Positions 40,101 to 48,100 of a stretch of 64,000 nucleotides of DNA are shown piece by piece. The notes under the pieces were generated by a model. It did no database searches, was not told where the DNA came from, and saw only the letters and a list, made by a program, of their open reading frames with translations. How positions within the stretch are numbered: position 1 is the stretch's first letter; each line of letters opens with the position of its first letter. The DNA comes from Marinimicrobium alkaliphilum (lineage in GTDB: Bacteria; Pseudomonadota; Gammaproteobacteria; Pseudomonadales; Cellvibrionaceae): contig NZ_QGMQ01000004.1 of assembly GCF_003259155.1 (NCBI RefSeq), positions 62,001 through 126,000 of the forward strand, written 5' to 3'. The position numbers and the translations under genes are program-made.

Positions 40101-40604
40101 CTTGAACTGCTTCGCCTGTGCCATAACATCACCGCTAACGCTCGACCCCGTCGCCGTAGCCTCTATGGCCTGAAGCAGTGAATCGCTGATTGGCTGGTTC
40201 GTGATAAGCTGAAAGTCGAGTTTGTCTTCGACCGCTTCAGCACCGTATTTGCGCTTAAATGAGCGGTAGGTCGCGCCAAACTTTTCTACTGTCTTCTTTG
40301 CGTGAGAAGCGCGGAAGTCCTTGTTCTGATTAGCGATGGAGTATTTGAACTGGGCAAAGATTGTTCGGGCGGCATCCTCGAAATTTGTGCCTCGGCCGTA
40401 GTAGAACGTCAGATCAGCGACCTCGACCGTAGCAGCGGATGCCCCGGCCTGATCGGCAGGTGAAGGCCCTTCGACAGCGATTGCCTTCAGGTCGGTATCG
40501 GGCCATAGCAGCTGCGTCGCTTTGCGAGCTGTCCAAGCTTCATGAAACTCATGTCCGTCCCGTGATGCCCTGACTTTATCGATTTTATGATTTCGTCTCA
40601 TCAT
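34128..40604 (-). CDS. Avs-like STAND NTPase with N-terminal nuclease-like domain
   Basis: This 2158-residue protein has three parts. Residues 1-170 resemble the Cap4-type PD-(D/E)xK nuclease region found at the front of several Avs proteins (Asp64 in EVADLTFYYG, Gln85-x-Lys87 in AQFKYS). A STAND/NACHT-like ATPase follows with Walker A ATGGVGKT (295-302), Walker B KLAIFIDAID (392-401) and sensor-like IVSCRSESE. The remaining 1500+ residues are mostly helical, TPR-like, and would form the sensor. Avs (AVAST) proteins recognise phage terminase or portal proteins and then degrade DNA. Size and layout are closest to Avs3-like forms, but the exact type is not settled. It stands alone as an operon. 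ATGATG gives two possible starts 3 nt apart. Confidence 0.8.
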   Translation of the reverse strand: MMRRNHKIDKVRASRDGHEFHEAWTARKATQLLWPDTDLKAIAVEGPSPADQAGASAATVEVADLTFYYGRGTNFEDAARTIFAQFKYSIANQNKDFRASHAKKTVEKFGATYRSFKRKYGAEAVEDKLDFQLITNQPISDSLLQAIEATATGSSVSGDVMAQAKQFKTASGLSGKPLAEFARKLKIIGRSGSLPQTKDELANLLVDWSATSDPIAAARLGKLRELVRDKAGYAGTDRNLIRRTDVLAALQIGDPKDLLPCDAALVDVGKVLEREQLSEAMTRIDNTSTPFLIHATGGVGKTVFMDSLASKIATDHEVVFFDCFGGGAYRSPEDARHLPKKGLIHIANTLAFRGLCDPMLPDSPDVYTLLSTFRRRLTQCLTTLSRMTPGRKLAIFIDAIDNAAFAAGQTSEDSFPIKLLESLDTEPIYGVKLIVSCRSESERRPKTYAKLDEFELYPFTKDETAAFLRARLKSVTTVEVNVAHARSGGNPRVLDYLVKAGRGLLDPSEINKDIELDDLIQQRITDALSLATKQGYEDKDLSAFLAGLAVLPPPVPVGEYAAAHGMELAAIESFASDLSPLLERTNHGLMFRDEPTETLIHNRYATSRDALERVASNLLARQDASVYAARALPRLLHELDDGERLFALAFDDRIPASITSTVGKRNIQYARLKAATLHAALKVDYNSLVRLLVELSTIAEVDQRGADYLMKHPDLVVAADDDDAQRRLFEIRTAWPGTRHARLAIVNILSGDPAEASRHAYANEEWIQHYRRTERKDFDREPVPDQADIAATSFFLVSEGRPEDAAGYLTGWRDWYAFEVSQLVLGYTHLASFLGTHPARWAGRFIDALPSIGPLAAALSFRELTNATRKPLCVKLAALCKKETKIDLPQSYSRHKTYELEDGLRKSAAVALSLGLGAEAQSISLRARHDRPRIWAYRDAFSRNDVFAYLFRVALLAAAKKRAIHEKDLLPKELVSVCARIPKTISGKIFRQKAKEQLSKLPRKPRYDDGQTKNVPANAISYDEQQAAERFLDIRLEPLLAITEALSAALAASARTIDKRFVELVEAWEQTRKNRDHYRVEDTDPFFQFLGLDAVLFILWSRNELKPESIERMLTAVHAHMSNASDLVRIIEILAQRIPLHSIAGEQAVKARAMIEKEDEVTYRASLYGALGRAILPASLDEAAVYFRDGLEQMDAIGSGDYLFTNELLLFASEMKGDELDERDFHTLSNICELNMGEEPEKFFWGAYGRGMAKAAGIRGLSKLSRWDDRNRIALDNTLFTYLTGLLEAGKIDPKDALCLNRLANPVEYFYAGTKEFAEALRAQAGPDAETVTELITQFEDDNPTIASVETVETLYVLADEALGTSNDLTKHLKAAQERYEIARQGRNTAYGSSCSFDPKMRREAAKRDSANRVALARIAEATNPTDEASLVKAIEEFNALGNMYDLKGEFFSSLRAKVPFQARGQYVRNVANLENLFFYWKFAELKDAKEAWGGSSAALAGVYRSLAQPLILAHADDLVDDGRFSGSNINEISEFTGVPMAELVLEMIKVFSRPDSTVAGSVWLAFANFICPEADEGQGQLALKRLLSSDSARIAENVTDGPWKAGCYPADDFVEIAAGLIWRVLGSPHAVDRWRAAHCIRRFAKFGRWDIVDKVVAAFGTKTAAPFQAPELVFYYLHARLWLLIALARAALDHPDQVARYKDLLLVVFMEKDDPHVLMRHFAANALLACVDRGKLTLDAATLETGRNANKSPYPRLRKKSRNGGGFFQGRPKSVPEPPFRFHLEYDFRKYDVDSLGRVFGKGCWQVDDLISGIVQKLDPSMTHMYEDGGRETRVRSSREMTTRFHGYGQQLGWHALFIAAGKLLAAHSVTDDWWYEDDPWEEWLDRYVLTRKDGLWLSDGTDRTPDAASVRLLEYKKNGLAITGDQKKIMGLAGLDIEKGVGRELIVHGRWYSSDGVEIGLSSALVPPQKAEQLARKLIREKPILAWVPAFQGDEDDEYLRSDKKEYSPWIFCPSGETRLDENDPYGVSVANLRPHLAQEYSKFCKLTRRDAFGCFWNNNRGTLSLRTQAWGRNETNREDGPHPGLFLLCKSSVLKKVLAKYDKELLLLFDLQRYEKETYRSSGRLSHSIGVVRINQSLNVEYFKGRVNYPNKSDW

Positions 40605-40908
40605 ACCCCATGATTCGATTTATGTGCGACTAAACTTAGCCTGACTGCGACCATCAACAAAATTAGAAGCTGATCGCTAAGCCAAATGCGGATCTGGCGC
40701 TGAAAACTGAGTGTCCGCTTTGGGTCGATTTCTGACTCTGGCCAAAGGCAGACTTTACATCTATTTGACTTTGAATATTGGAGAACATCATCAACTTATG
40801 CAACTATCTGAATCAAATAGCGCTGTGGCTTGTATCTAATTCTCTTTCTGAGCCAATTTATTCAACCCCAAAGGTTCTATATTAAATCTCACTGTTTTGA
40901 CAAGCATG
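40605..40908. other. 304-nt intergenic spacer between Avs-like and HerA genes
   Basis: AT-rich spacer holding the presumed promoter of the Avs-like gene and palindrome copy 2 (40712-40753). No open frame with a ribosome site, RNA gene or terminator with a T-run was seen. Confidence 0.6.
40712..40753. repeat. island palindrome, copy 2 (expanded)
   Basis: Left end TGTCCGC followed by TTTGGGTCGA, right end GGCCAAAGGCAGAC; the spacer is 16 nt longer than in copies 1 and 3, as though two half-elements had been joined. It lies between the HerA-type gene and the Avs-like gene. Confidence 0.55.
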
Positions 40909-43059
40909 TTATCTATGTAAATCATTGTTATCTTCAGCAGCGCGAAAAGCTTCTAGAAACTTCTCTCTGTCATTCAGTCGTATCATTACAGGATCATCGC
41001 ACGAGGATGCTTTTCCGAAAAACACCGCATGTCGTTCTTTTAAGCTTGGTAAAACGCGTGCATATTCTGAACCGATGTAGTTTCCAAGAAATTCCTTACC
41101 TGTATCGTCAAACGTCCTCATCGCAAAAATTGAATTGCATTGGTTTAGGATGGTCTTGGTGACGTTTGCTGTCCTCTGTGTAATAAGCAGGCACCCTAAA
41201 CCATATTTCCTGCCCTGCAAGATGGCCCTCGCACTCGCCGCCGTAGCATTCTTATCACCATCGCTGGCAACGGAGTTCCACTCTGGCACAAGACTATGTG
41301 CTTCTTCATAGATTAGGCATGCACGTGCGGCATCCACCATGCCAATCTCTTGGCACGCTTTTAGAGCAGCGCTAGAAAAAACGGCTGTGATTTCACAGGC
41401 TGTAAGATCGGTAAATGCAGCCTGATCTTGAAAGGCATTCATCGTTTGCTTGCTGACACGAAATCCAGCAGGATTAAAGATCAGAATTGACTGATCTGTT
41501 GCGGGCGAAAGAAATTCAGAAATTTTAGTGTTTACGGCTGCATTGAAAGAATGCAGCGAACCACCTTCATCCTTACCTCTTGTGACGGGCCTTCCCCGTG
41601 CGGCGCTAGACAAGTACTGATTAACGGAAGCCTGATAGTCCTGGTCGACAAAGTCTGATAGCAGTGTAGCGTACTGGTCAGTTAGATCGAGACATATAAT
41701 CTTAATACCTTTTGCGATCATTCGTTCGACCAACTCTATCGAAAGATAGCTTTTCCCAATACCGAGAATGCCGAGAATGGCGGTGTTGTGCGTTACGGCG
41801 TCAGAGATGTCGATTGAGATTTGGTAGTCTGTGCCGGGAAAGTGACCTACGGCATCTGCATTGCATTCAAACTCATTGGTCGATTTTATAAAAACGGGTG
41901 CGTTAATTCGGGGAAGCCATTTTATTGGCTCAAACTTTCTGTCTTCAGGGTTCCACTTGCCAATCTTCCTGGCTTTAGCGCGAACGTATCCATACTTGTT
42001 TTTTTGTTGAACAGCTTCTTCCCGCGTTACACCGCCAACAATCTGATAGATGACGTCGTCGTTTCGAATATTGACATCGATCAGACATCCTTCGGAAAGC
42101 TCCTCATCGTTAGTAACTTCTATCTCGATGAACTCAATATCTGAGTCACTATCGACTATGCCGCAAAGAGAGCCGATACGTTCTAACCCCACCACTGCCT
42201 GTGCTTCTTCATCGCCAACTGGAAGCAGAGTGGCTGCTCCGCTTCCGACTGTCGCTTTACCCGCCTGTTCCTTTAGCGCTTCCGGAACAGGTAGATTCAA
42301 TGCTCTCAAAAGAACTCCTTCGTCTCGTCCTACATAGTTGAGAGCGACACCAAGGGTCGTAGGTCCTTGATCGTCGGAAATGGCCATGAGTGTGCCGGAC
42401 TTGTGGCGAACATCGTCGTCCTGTCGGATTAACACTATCCCTGGAGCCTGATGCGCGGCCACGGTCCCAAGTACGTCAGGCTCATCTTGATCGAATTGTC
42501 CATGCACCCACCCGGCGAACTGCCATAAAGCCTCGATAGGATCGAAGGCAACAATCAGGGCCCACGTTGTGAGTATGGCATAAATCTCGATTGGCGAGGC
42601 CCGGTGAAATACCCAGGCAAGTATTAGGATAACTAGCGTAAAAATCGTTCTTGGCGCTCCAAAGGCTTTTACTGCGCGTTCAACGCTTAAAGCCCAGGGG
42701 CGGCTTTCCCGCCCATGTGTGCGCTTAACCAATAACACGACTATCGAAATAAGGAAGCAAAGAGTACAGGCACTAAAAGCAAGCCAAATTATTATTAGAT
42801 CGGATTGTAGTGCAGGCTTCGCTGCAACCGCAGCAATCAACGTTCCGGCGGCAACGAACGAGTTAGTTGCGACATCCGCAGGCGGAACGAAGTGAGGATT
42901 GAGGAGCCGACTACCTAGAAGAAGGCTTGCGACACCATTGGCAAACCAAAGAAGCTTCTCATTGATCGGAAAGCCTTGCCCGATAACCGCCCATTGTATT
43001 ATTACCAAGGCAATTAAATACAGGACTGTCGCGGTAGTTCTTCCTTTTTTGTCTATCAA
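40909..43059 (-). CDS. membrane-anchored HerA/FtsK-type ATPase
   Basis: This is a 716-residue protein. The N-terminal 175 residues hold about five or six hydrophobic helices (near 8-28, 36-51, 66-81, 88-112, 138-152, 157-173). A HAS-barrel-like region follows (195-350). The HerA ATPase core then has Walker A GILGIGKS (430-437), Walker B CLIYEEAH (581-588, double Glu) and the arginine-finger segment ITQRTANVTKTILNQC (627-641). HerA ATPases form hexameric DNA translocases. The membrane anchor is unusual, since defence HerA proteins are generally soluble. The start is TTG: AAGGAG lies 5 nt upstream and no ATG fits. The nuclease gene lies 161 nt upstream on the same strand. Confidence 0.85.
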   Translation of the reverse strand: MIDKKGRTTATVLYLIALVIIQWAVIGQGFPINEKLLWFANGVASLLLGSRLLNPHFVPPADVATNSFVAAGTLIAAVAAKPALQSDLIIIWLAFSACTLCFLISIVVLLVKRTHGRESRPWALSVERAVKAFGAPRTIFTLVILILAWVFHRASPIEIYAILTTWALIVAFDPIEALWQFAGWVHGQFDQDEPDVLGTVAAHQAPGIVLIRQDDDVRHKSGTLMAISDDQGPTTLGVALNYVGRDEGVLLRALNLPVPEALKEQAGKATVGSGAATLLPVGDEEAQAVVGLERIGSLCGIVDSDSDIEFIEIEVTNDEELSEGCLIDVNIRNDDVIYQIVGGVTREEAVQQKNKYGYVRAKARKIGKWNPEDRKFEPIKWLPRINAPVFIKSTNEFECNADAVGHFPGTDYQISIDISDAVTHNTAILGILGIGKSYLSIELVERMIAKGIKIICLDLTDQYATLLSDFVDQDYQASVNQYLSSAARGRPVTRGKDEGGSLHSFNAAVNTKISEFLSPATDQSILIFNPAGFRVSKQTMNAFQDQAAFTDLTACEITAVFSSAALKACQEIGMVDAARACLIYEEAHSLVPEWNSVASDGDKNATAASARAILQGRKYGLGCLLITQRTANVTKTILNQCNSIFAMRTFDDTGKEFLGNYIGSEYARVLPSLKERHAVFFGKASSCDDPVMIRLNDREKFLEAFRAAEDNNDLHR

Positions 43060-43098
43060 TGGAGCTCCTTTGTTTCAATGATCGTGATGTGAAGTTAA

Positions 43099-43124
43099 CG
43101 TCCGCTATGGGTCGGAAGCGGACA
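43099..43124. repeat. island palindrome, copy 3
   Basis: 26 nt with left end GTCCGC and right end GCGGACA around a GGGTCGG centre; the outer 6 bp pair perfectly. It lies 39 nt upstream of the HerA start, between the two genes of the candidate system, so it could be a regulatory or mobile-element remnant. Confidence 0.6.
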
Positions 43125-43220
43125 AGCTATACCGGCTCTGGTCGTGCCGCACTTTTCACGGTAAGGTGAAAAAGACCACAAGGCGGAGAAAATTTGGCCT
43201 GGTATTCGCTGCACCAACTT

Positions 43221-44081
43221 TTAAATGAAAAGCTCTCGTAACGGGATAAAGGGCCTCCCGGTTTCAGCCGCTCGTCGTACCTTTGCTTCTAAAATATCTG
43301 TCACGGAAAGTCTTCTATTTAGCATTTCATACAAGTCTAAACCGTCCATGCACACGATGCGTTTCCCTTTCCCAAAAGCTTGAAGCCCGTCGCTAGAGAA
43401 ACCACTATTGCTCAAAAATAGTCCTCGCGACCAAAGCGCCTTCTGCCCTATCTTTCCTTCAAACGTATGCAAGTCTCCTGCTCCAGTAGGCGCATTTTGC
43501 CACTTTGCTTCCAGTAAGTAGGTTTCATTATTCAAAACAAAGCTACCATCAATTTGCTCACCGACCGTTCGGAACGAGGAGCGCGCAGAAAGTCCGTAGG
43601 CATCAAATAAGGTTTTTAGGAACCTCTCAAACGCAAATCCACGGCTTTGAGGTGTCAATTCTGACAGTTCAATGAGTTGTGAAAGCAGACGTTGACTTAA
43701 ATTTTGATCAATTTGGACTTTAGTTTCTTCCTCAGATGACCGCACTCCGGATTCGCCTGCGCCTTCCAGCTTACGAATTATTTGCTTTAGATGCTTCTCG
43801 GCAGCACCTGGAATCGACTGATCTGCATAGATTTCCCAACCTTCGAGCAAACCGTTAAGAAACTTCAAAACTTGTACATCTGTAGCCAACCGCCAGAAAG
43901 CACGTGTTCTATGAGCTTTAGACCCTGAGGCTTGATCATAAAAGGAGTCAAAAATCGAAACACCGACAATTTCTCTAAAAAATTCATCGAAGGTACGATT
44001 GGAAAAGTTGAGCACGTAGCCACTAGACATCCCTAACTCACGTTCCAATTTTTGCTTATCTATCAGACCAAGACTACTCAT
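43221..44081 (-). CDS. Mrr-like PD-(D/E)xK nuclease with AbiJ-like N-terminal module
   Basis: This 286-residue protein has two parts. Residues 1-85 include LERELGMSSGYVLNFSNRTFDEFF and SKAHRTRAFWRL, a module that recurs at the N-terminus of predicted abortive-infection proteins (AbiJ-like; recognition from memory). Residues 145-255 form a restriction-endonuclease-like core with FERFLKTLFDAYGL (Glu152), EQIDGSF (Asp178) and LLEAKW (Glu191, Lys193). It would cleave DNA. The HerA-type ATPase gene follows 161 nt downstream in the same direction and is the likely partner. A perfect 18-bp palindrome lies 33 nt upstream of ATG. Codon use is visibly AT-richer than the flanking core genes. Confidence 0.75.
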   Translation of the reverse strand: MSSLGLIDKQKLERELGMSSGYVLNFSNRTFDEFFREIVGVSIFDSFYDQASGSKAHRTRAFWRLATDVQVLKFLNGLLEGWEIYADQSIPGAAEKHLKQIIRKLEGAGESGVRSSEEETKVQIDQNLSQRLLSQLIELSELTPQSRGFAFERFLKTLFDAYGLSARSSFRTVGEQIDGSFVLNNETYLLEAKWQNAPTGAGDLHTFEGKIGQKALWSRGLFLSNSGFSSDGLQAFGKGKRIVCMDGLDLYEMLNRRLSVTDILEAKVRRAAETGRPFIPLRELFI

Positions 44082-44114
44082 TTATCTCGCCTAGACGCTA
44101 AATGCTTCGACTAA

Positions 44115-44132
44115 AAGTGTGCGGGCACACTT
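44115..44132. promoter_or_regulatory. perfect 18-bp palindrome upstream of the nuclease gene
   Basis: AAGTGTGC-GG-GCACACTT is a perfect inverted repeat lying 33 nt upstream of the nuclease ATG, a common operator position. A further AAGTGTGC half-site occurs at 44236-44243. No regulator gene is adjacent, so the binding protein is unknown; it could be self-encoded or chromosomal. Confidence 0.45.
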
Positions 44133-44279
44133 GCTCGAATCTACCTGGATATTCAACTGCCGTCTCATCGTGTAACTTGTTGATTTATATGAAGCTACCG
44201 TTGTCTTTGGGTGGAAGAGTGCGCCCCCCTGACCAAAGTGTGCACTATTTGTCAGCAAATTTAAATGCACCGTAAAAAT

Positions 44280-44296
44280 TGATTAATATTTAATCA
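44280..44296 (-). terminator. possible terminator after the hsd-ygjP operon
   Basis: TGATTAA-TAT-TTAATCA forms a 7-bp AT-rich stem, followed on the minus strand by ATTTTTACGG. It lies 36 nt past the stop of the metallopeptidase gene. The stem is weak, so confidence is moderate. Confidence 0.4.
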
Positions 44297-44332
44297 GGCT
44301 CGTGTGAGGTTGGCCGAAATCACTTACTCCAC

Positions 44333-45100
44333 TTATCTAGTCAGCAACAGCTCGGACTCACCATCAAGCTTCTCCTTAACAGATCTCCATTCCGGCAAAA
44401 ACCGGTCAAGCAAGCCGTAGAACTTGGGACTGTGGTTGTGCTCAACGAGGTGGCACAGTTCATGGAGCAATACGTAGTCAATCGCACGGGTGGGTGCTTT
44501 GATCAGGTGTGGGTTCAGAAGCAATGACCCATCGGGTGAGCAGCTTCCCCACTGGGTCTTCATTTCCAGTATGCGCCACGCTGGGACGTTCTCAGCCCAG
44601 GGTAGCGTGTCCACCATCCGCTCCAGTCTTCGCTGAAAAATGTCCAGCGCTCGTTCCCTATACCACTGCCCTACCGCTTTTTGTGTCCGTTCTGGGGTCA
44701 GGTTCTGACCTTGGACGCGTAGCTGTCCACGGGTGAGCTTGCAGGTCGTCTTCCGCTGCTCTGGGTCCTCGATCACCTTCAGGACATAGCGCCGGCCCAG
44801 ATAACGCATACTCTCTCCGCTGACCCATTGGCAAGGCCGGACATGGCGGTTGCGCTCCTCAATGTCGTCCAGATGCTTGAGGACCCACCGGGCTCTCCGC
44901 TGTACGGCGGCTTTGACCTCTGGCAGGCGAGCGGACTGCGGAGCGTCCACTTGTACACGGCCGTTGGGGTGGACATGCACCCGGATGGTGGCTTTTTGGT
45001 GGTTCGGAAGGAGGCACAAGTGGTACCGGAACTCCCTGTCGCCGTATCTGGCCACATGCTCCGAAGGCTTTTCGTCCTGAGCGGTAGCGATAGAGGTCAT
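44333..45100 (-). CDS. YgjP-type (DUF45) metallopeptidase
   Basis: This 255-residue protein has the zinc-binding motif LLHELCHLVEHNHSPKFYGLLDRFLPEW near its C-terminus (HExxH-like HELCH plus HNHS). The preceding MKTQWGSCSPDGSLLLNPHLIKAP is conserved in the YgjP/SprT-like family. It starts by TGATG overlap with the hsdR stop, so translation is coupled to the restriction operon. YgjP-type proteins often accompany type I restriction systems, where they may process subunits or act as stress proteases; the exact substrate is not known. A decayed relative lies at 33920-34074. Confidence 0.87.
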   Translation of the reverse strand: MTSIATAQDEKPSEHVARYGDREFRYHLCLLPNHQKATIRVHVHPNGRVQVDAPQSARLPEVKAAVQRRARWVLKHLDDIEERNRHVRPCQWVSGESMRYLGRRYVLKVIEDPEQRKTTCKLTRGQLRVQGQNLTPERTQKAVGQWYRERALDIFQRRLERMVDTLPWAENVPAWRILEMKTQWGSCSPDGSLLLNPHLIKAPTRAIDYVLLHELCHLVEHNHSPKFYGLLDRFLPEWRSVKEKLDGESELLLTR

Positions 45101-48100
45101 CACCTGGCCCCTCGGTTGCGTAGTATCTGCACCACCTCATCCAGCACTTCTTTGGCCTTATCCAGCCCGACCAGGGCGAACAGGCGCGGTAGCAGATTCT
45201 TGCGAACGTCCTGCTCAATACCAATGGGGTTGAGCGAGTTCTCTGCCACAGCCCGGCTCACAACTTGGTCGATTTCGAAGGCCTCTTCGATCAGCCGGTC
45301 GTCCTGCTCGGCTTCCAGTGCCGCAAAGTCCTCGCCCAGCACCAGCTTAAAGGCACCGTAGTAGGCTTGGGCGTGTTTGTTGCCCCGGAAGGTGCTGACG
45401 GGCAGGTCCGGGACATCGCGGTCTTCAACCATTTTCTCCAGATCACTGAACAGCCTGAACTGAGCCTTGTAGTCGAACATGGCCTCGGCTTTTTCAATGG
45501 CTTCCTTCAGTAGTGCGGAGAACACCTTCTTGGCGTAGGGGTCATCGCCCAGTTTCTCTTCAATGGTCTTCTTGGTACGGGTCTTGATCTTGTCGGTCTC
45601 GTTCCGGGCCTTATCGTCGGACCAGTAATCCGGGTGTGTCTCGCCAATAGACTCAATCACGACCGGCTCTTCACCCTTTTCAACATCAACTCCGGTGACA
45701 TAACGGTCAATCAGGTCCCGGATCTGGCCCTCATAGGACGAGTAATCAACGGTTTCCTGTGCATCCAGCCGGACGGTCTTGCGTAAATCCGAAAACCATT
45801 TGAGGTCCCGCTTATAGCGCCGAATGTCTTCCTCGGTGAACGCTTTGTCCTCAAAGAAGCTCTGGGTTGAGAGCGCTGTCTTCAAGCACATGCCAAATTC
45901 CGTGACAGCCTCGTAGAAATCCTCTCGCAGAGCTTGCCGGGTATCGACCTCTTCACCGTCTGGATCGGCCTCGTATTTGGGCATAAACACCTGGCGATAC
46001 GATTCCTGATCCAGCTTGTTGTCGATGTGGTTGAAAAAGCGCCAGAGTTTGTCGTGCAGGGCCGGTAGCTTTTTGTACTCTGTATCCACGTTGGCATACA
46101 GGCCCTCAATATCTTCTATGGCAAAGCCGCCCTGAGTCTGGTTCTCAAAGTCTTGGTAGTCTTTTATGGCGGTATCCAGCTCTTTGAGGATGCCTCGGTA
46201 GTCGATCAGGTAGCCGAAGGGCTTTTCCGGGTGCAGACGGTTGACCCTGGCGATGGCCTGGATCAGGTTGTGCCCCTTGAGTTGTTTGTCGATGTAGAGC
46301 ACTGCATTGCGGGGTTCATCGAAGCCGGTGAGGAGTTTATCAACGACAATAAGAATGTCCGGTGGTCCGTCGGAGCCGAAGTCCTCGATGATGGCTTTCT
46401 CATAATCCTGGGGATCACCAGAGACATTTTTCTTCCACCACTCCTGCACCAAAGGCAGGTTGGATTCATCTGCATCGGTGTGCCCTTCCCGAGTATCCGG
46501 AGGAGAAATCACGATGGCACTGGTGACCAGGCCAAGGCTGTCCAGAGACTGTTTATAGCGGATGGCACTGAGTTTGCTGTCAGTTGCCAGCTGCCCTTTC
46601 AGCTCCAGCCCCGCCTTCTTATAGTTCTCACTGAAATGTACGCTGATGTCGAAGGCATTGAGCCTGATCCGGTCTTCCGCCGTGTAGATTTGGCCTTGGT
46701 TGGTGTATTTGCGCTTGAGATCACCCTTCTGGCTGTCCGAGAGTGAGGCGGTGACCTTCTCGAACCAAGTATCGACAGCCTTCTGATTCACTTCCAGCAG
46801 GGGTTTGCGCTCCTCATAAAGTAATGGGGTGATGGTGCCATCTTCCACCGCCCGCTTCATAGTGTAAGCGTGAATGATCGCGCCGAATTTTTCGGCGGTT
46901 TCGCTCTTCTCATTCTTAAGCAGCGGGGTGCCGGTAAACGCAATAAACGAGGCGTTAGGAAGAGCCTGGCGCATGCGCTGGTGGTTCTCTCCACCTTGGC
47001 TCCGGTGGCCCTCATCGACGATGACGATGATGTTGTTGGACGGGTTATAGCACTCCGGCTGCTTGGCGGCCGAGGCGAACTTGTTGATGATGGTAAAGAT
47101 GATACGCTCGTTCCCGTGGCCAATACGCTCCGCTAGCTGCTTGCCGGAGCGGGTTTTGGCCAGGGCGTCGCCGCTTTTCTTGCCGGCAATGTCGCTGCCG
47201 AAGGCGCCGCCGGTCAGGAAAGTCCGCGAGAGCTGCTTCTCCAGATCCACCCGGTCGGTGACCACTAGAATCCGACAGTTCTTTAGAGCGTCACTGAGCA
47301 GCAAGGCCCGACAGAGGTACACCATGGTGAAAGACTTGCCGGAACCGGTGGTATGCCATAGCACACCGCCTCGGCGTTCGCCAGTGGGCTTGAAGCCGGA
47401 GATGCGCTCCAGCAGAGCCTTTATGCCGAATGCCTGCGGGTAGCGGGCCGCGATCTTTCCGACCTTGCGGTCAAACAGGATGAAGAGGCGGAGAAACTCC
47501 AGGAACCGGTTTCGATCCAGTAGGCCTACGAGTAACCGGTCCTGTTCCGTGGGCAGCACGGTCTTGGACCAGAGTTGTTCAAAATAGGACCGAATCTTCG
47601 GGGGCTTGCCCTGGAACAGAGCATGCTTGTCCGACGCCGACAAACGACGATTTTTGATGTCCTGGATGGTCTGGTCGTCAAACTCTTCGTCTGTCCACTT
47701 GGACCAGAACTTGGCCGGTGTATGCGTTGTACCGTAGCGGCCATCGGTAAGGCTAATGGAAAACAGCAGCTGGGCGAAGGCGTAAAGGTAGGGAATTTCG
47801 TCGTTCTTCTGGTTGCGGAGGTTCTGGCTGATGCCCTCCTCCACCATATTCTTGTTGGGATTGCCGGAGGCGGCCCGCTTCGCCTCGACTACCGCCAAAG
47901 GGATGCCGTTCACAAATGCCACCACGTCGGGCCGGCGGGTGTGGGTACCCTGGGCCGACAGTACATCCATCTCTTCGGTGACATGAAAATCGTTCTGATC
48001 CAGATCTTCCCAATCGATCAGGTGAATCGTGGGCTGTGCCTTCTTGCCACCGACAAACTCGGTCACGGTGATACCCAGGGTAAGGCTGTCGTAAACGGCC

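Noticed and set aside
44082-44332. Second dif copy at an internal or right island border
   Set aside because: I looked for the XerD arm and centre here, in 40605-40908 and in 51106-51335 and found none.
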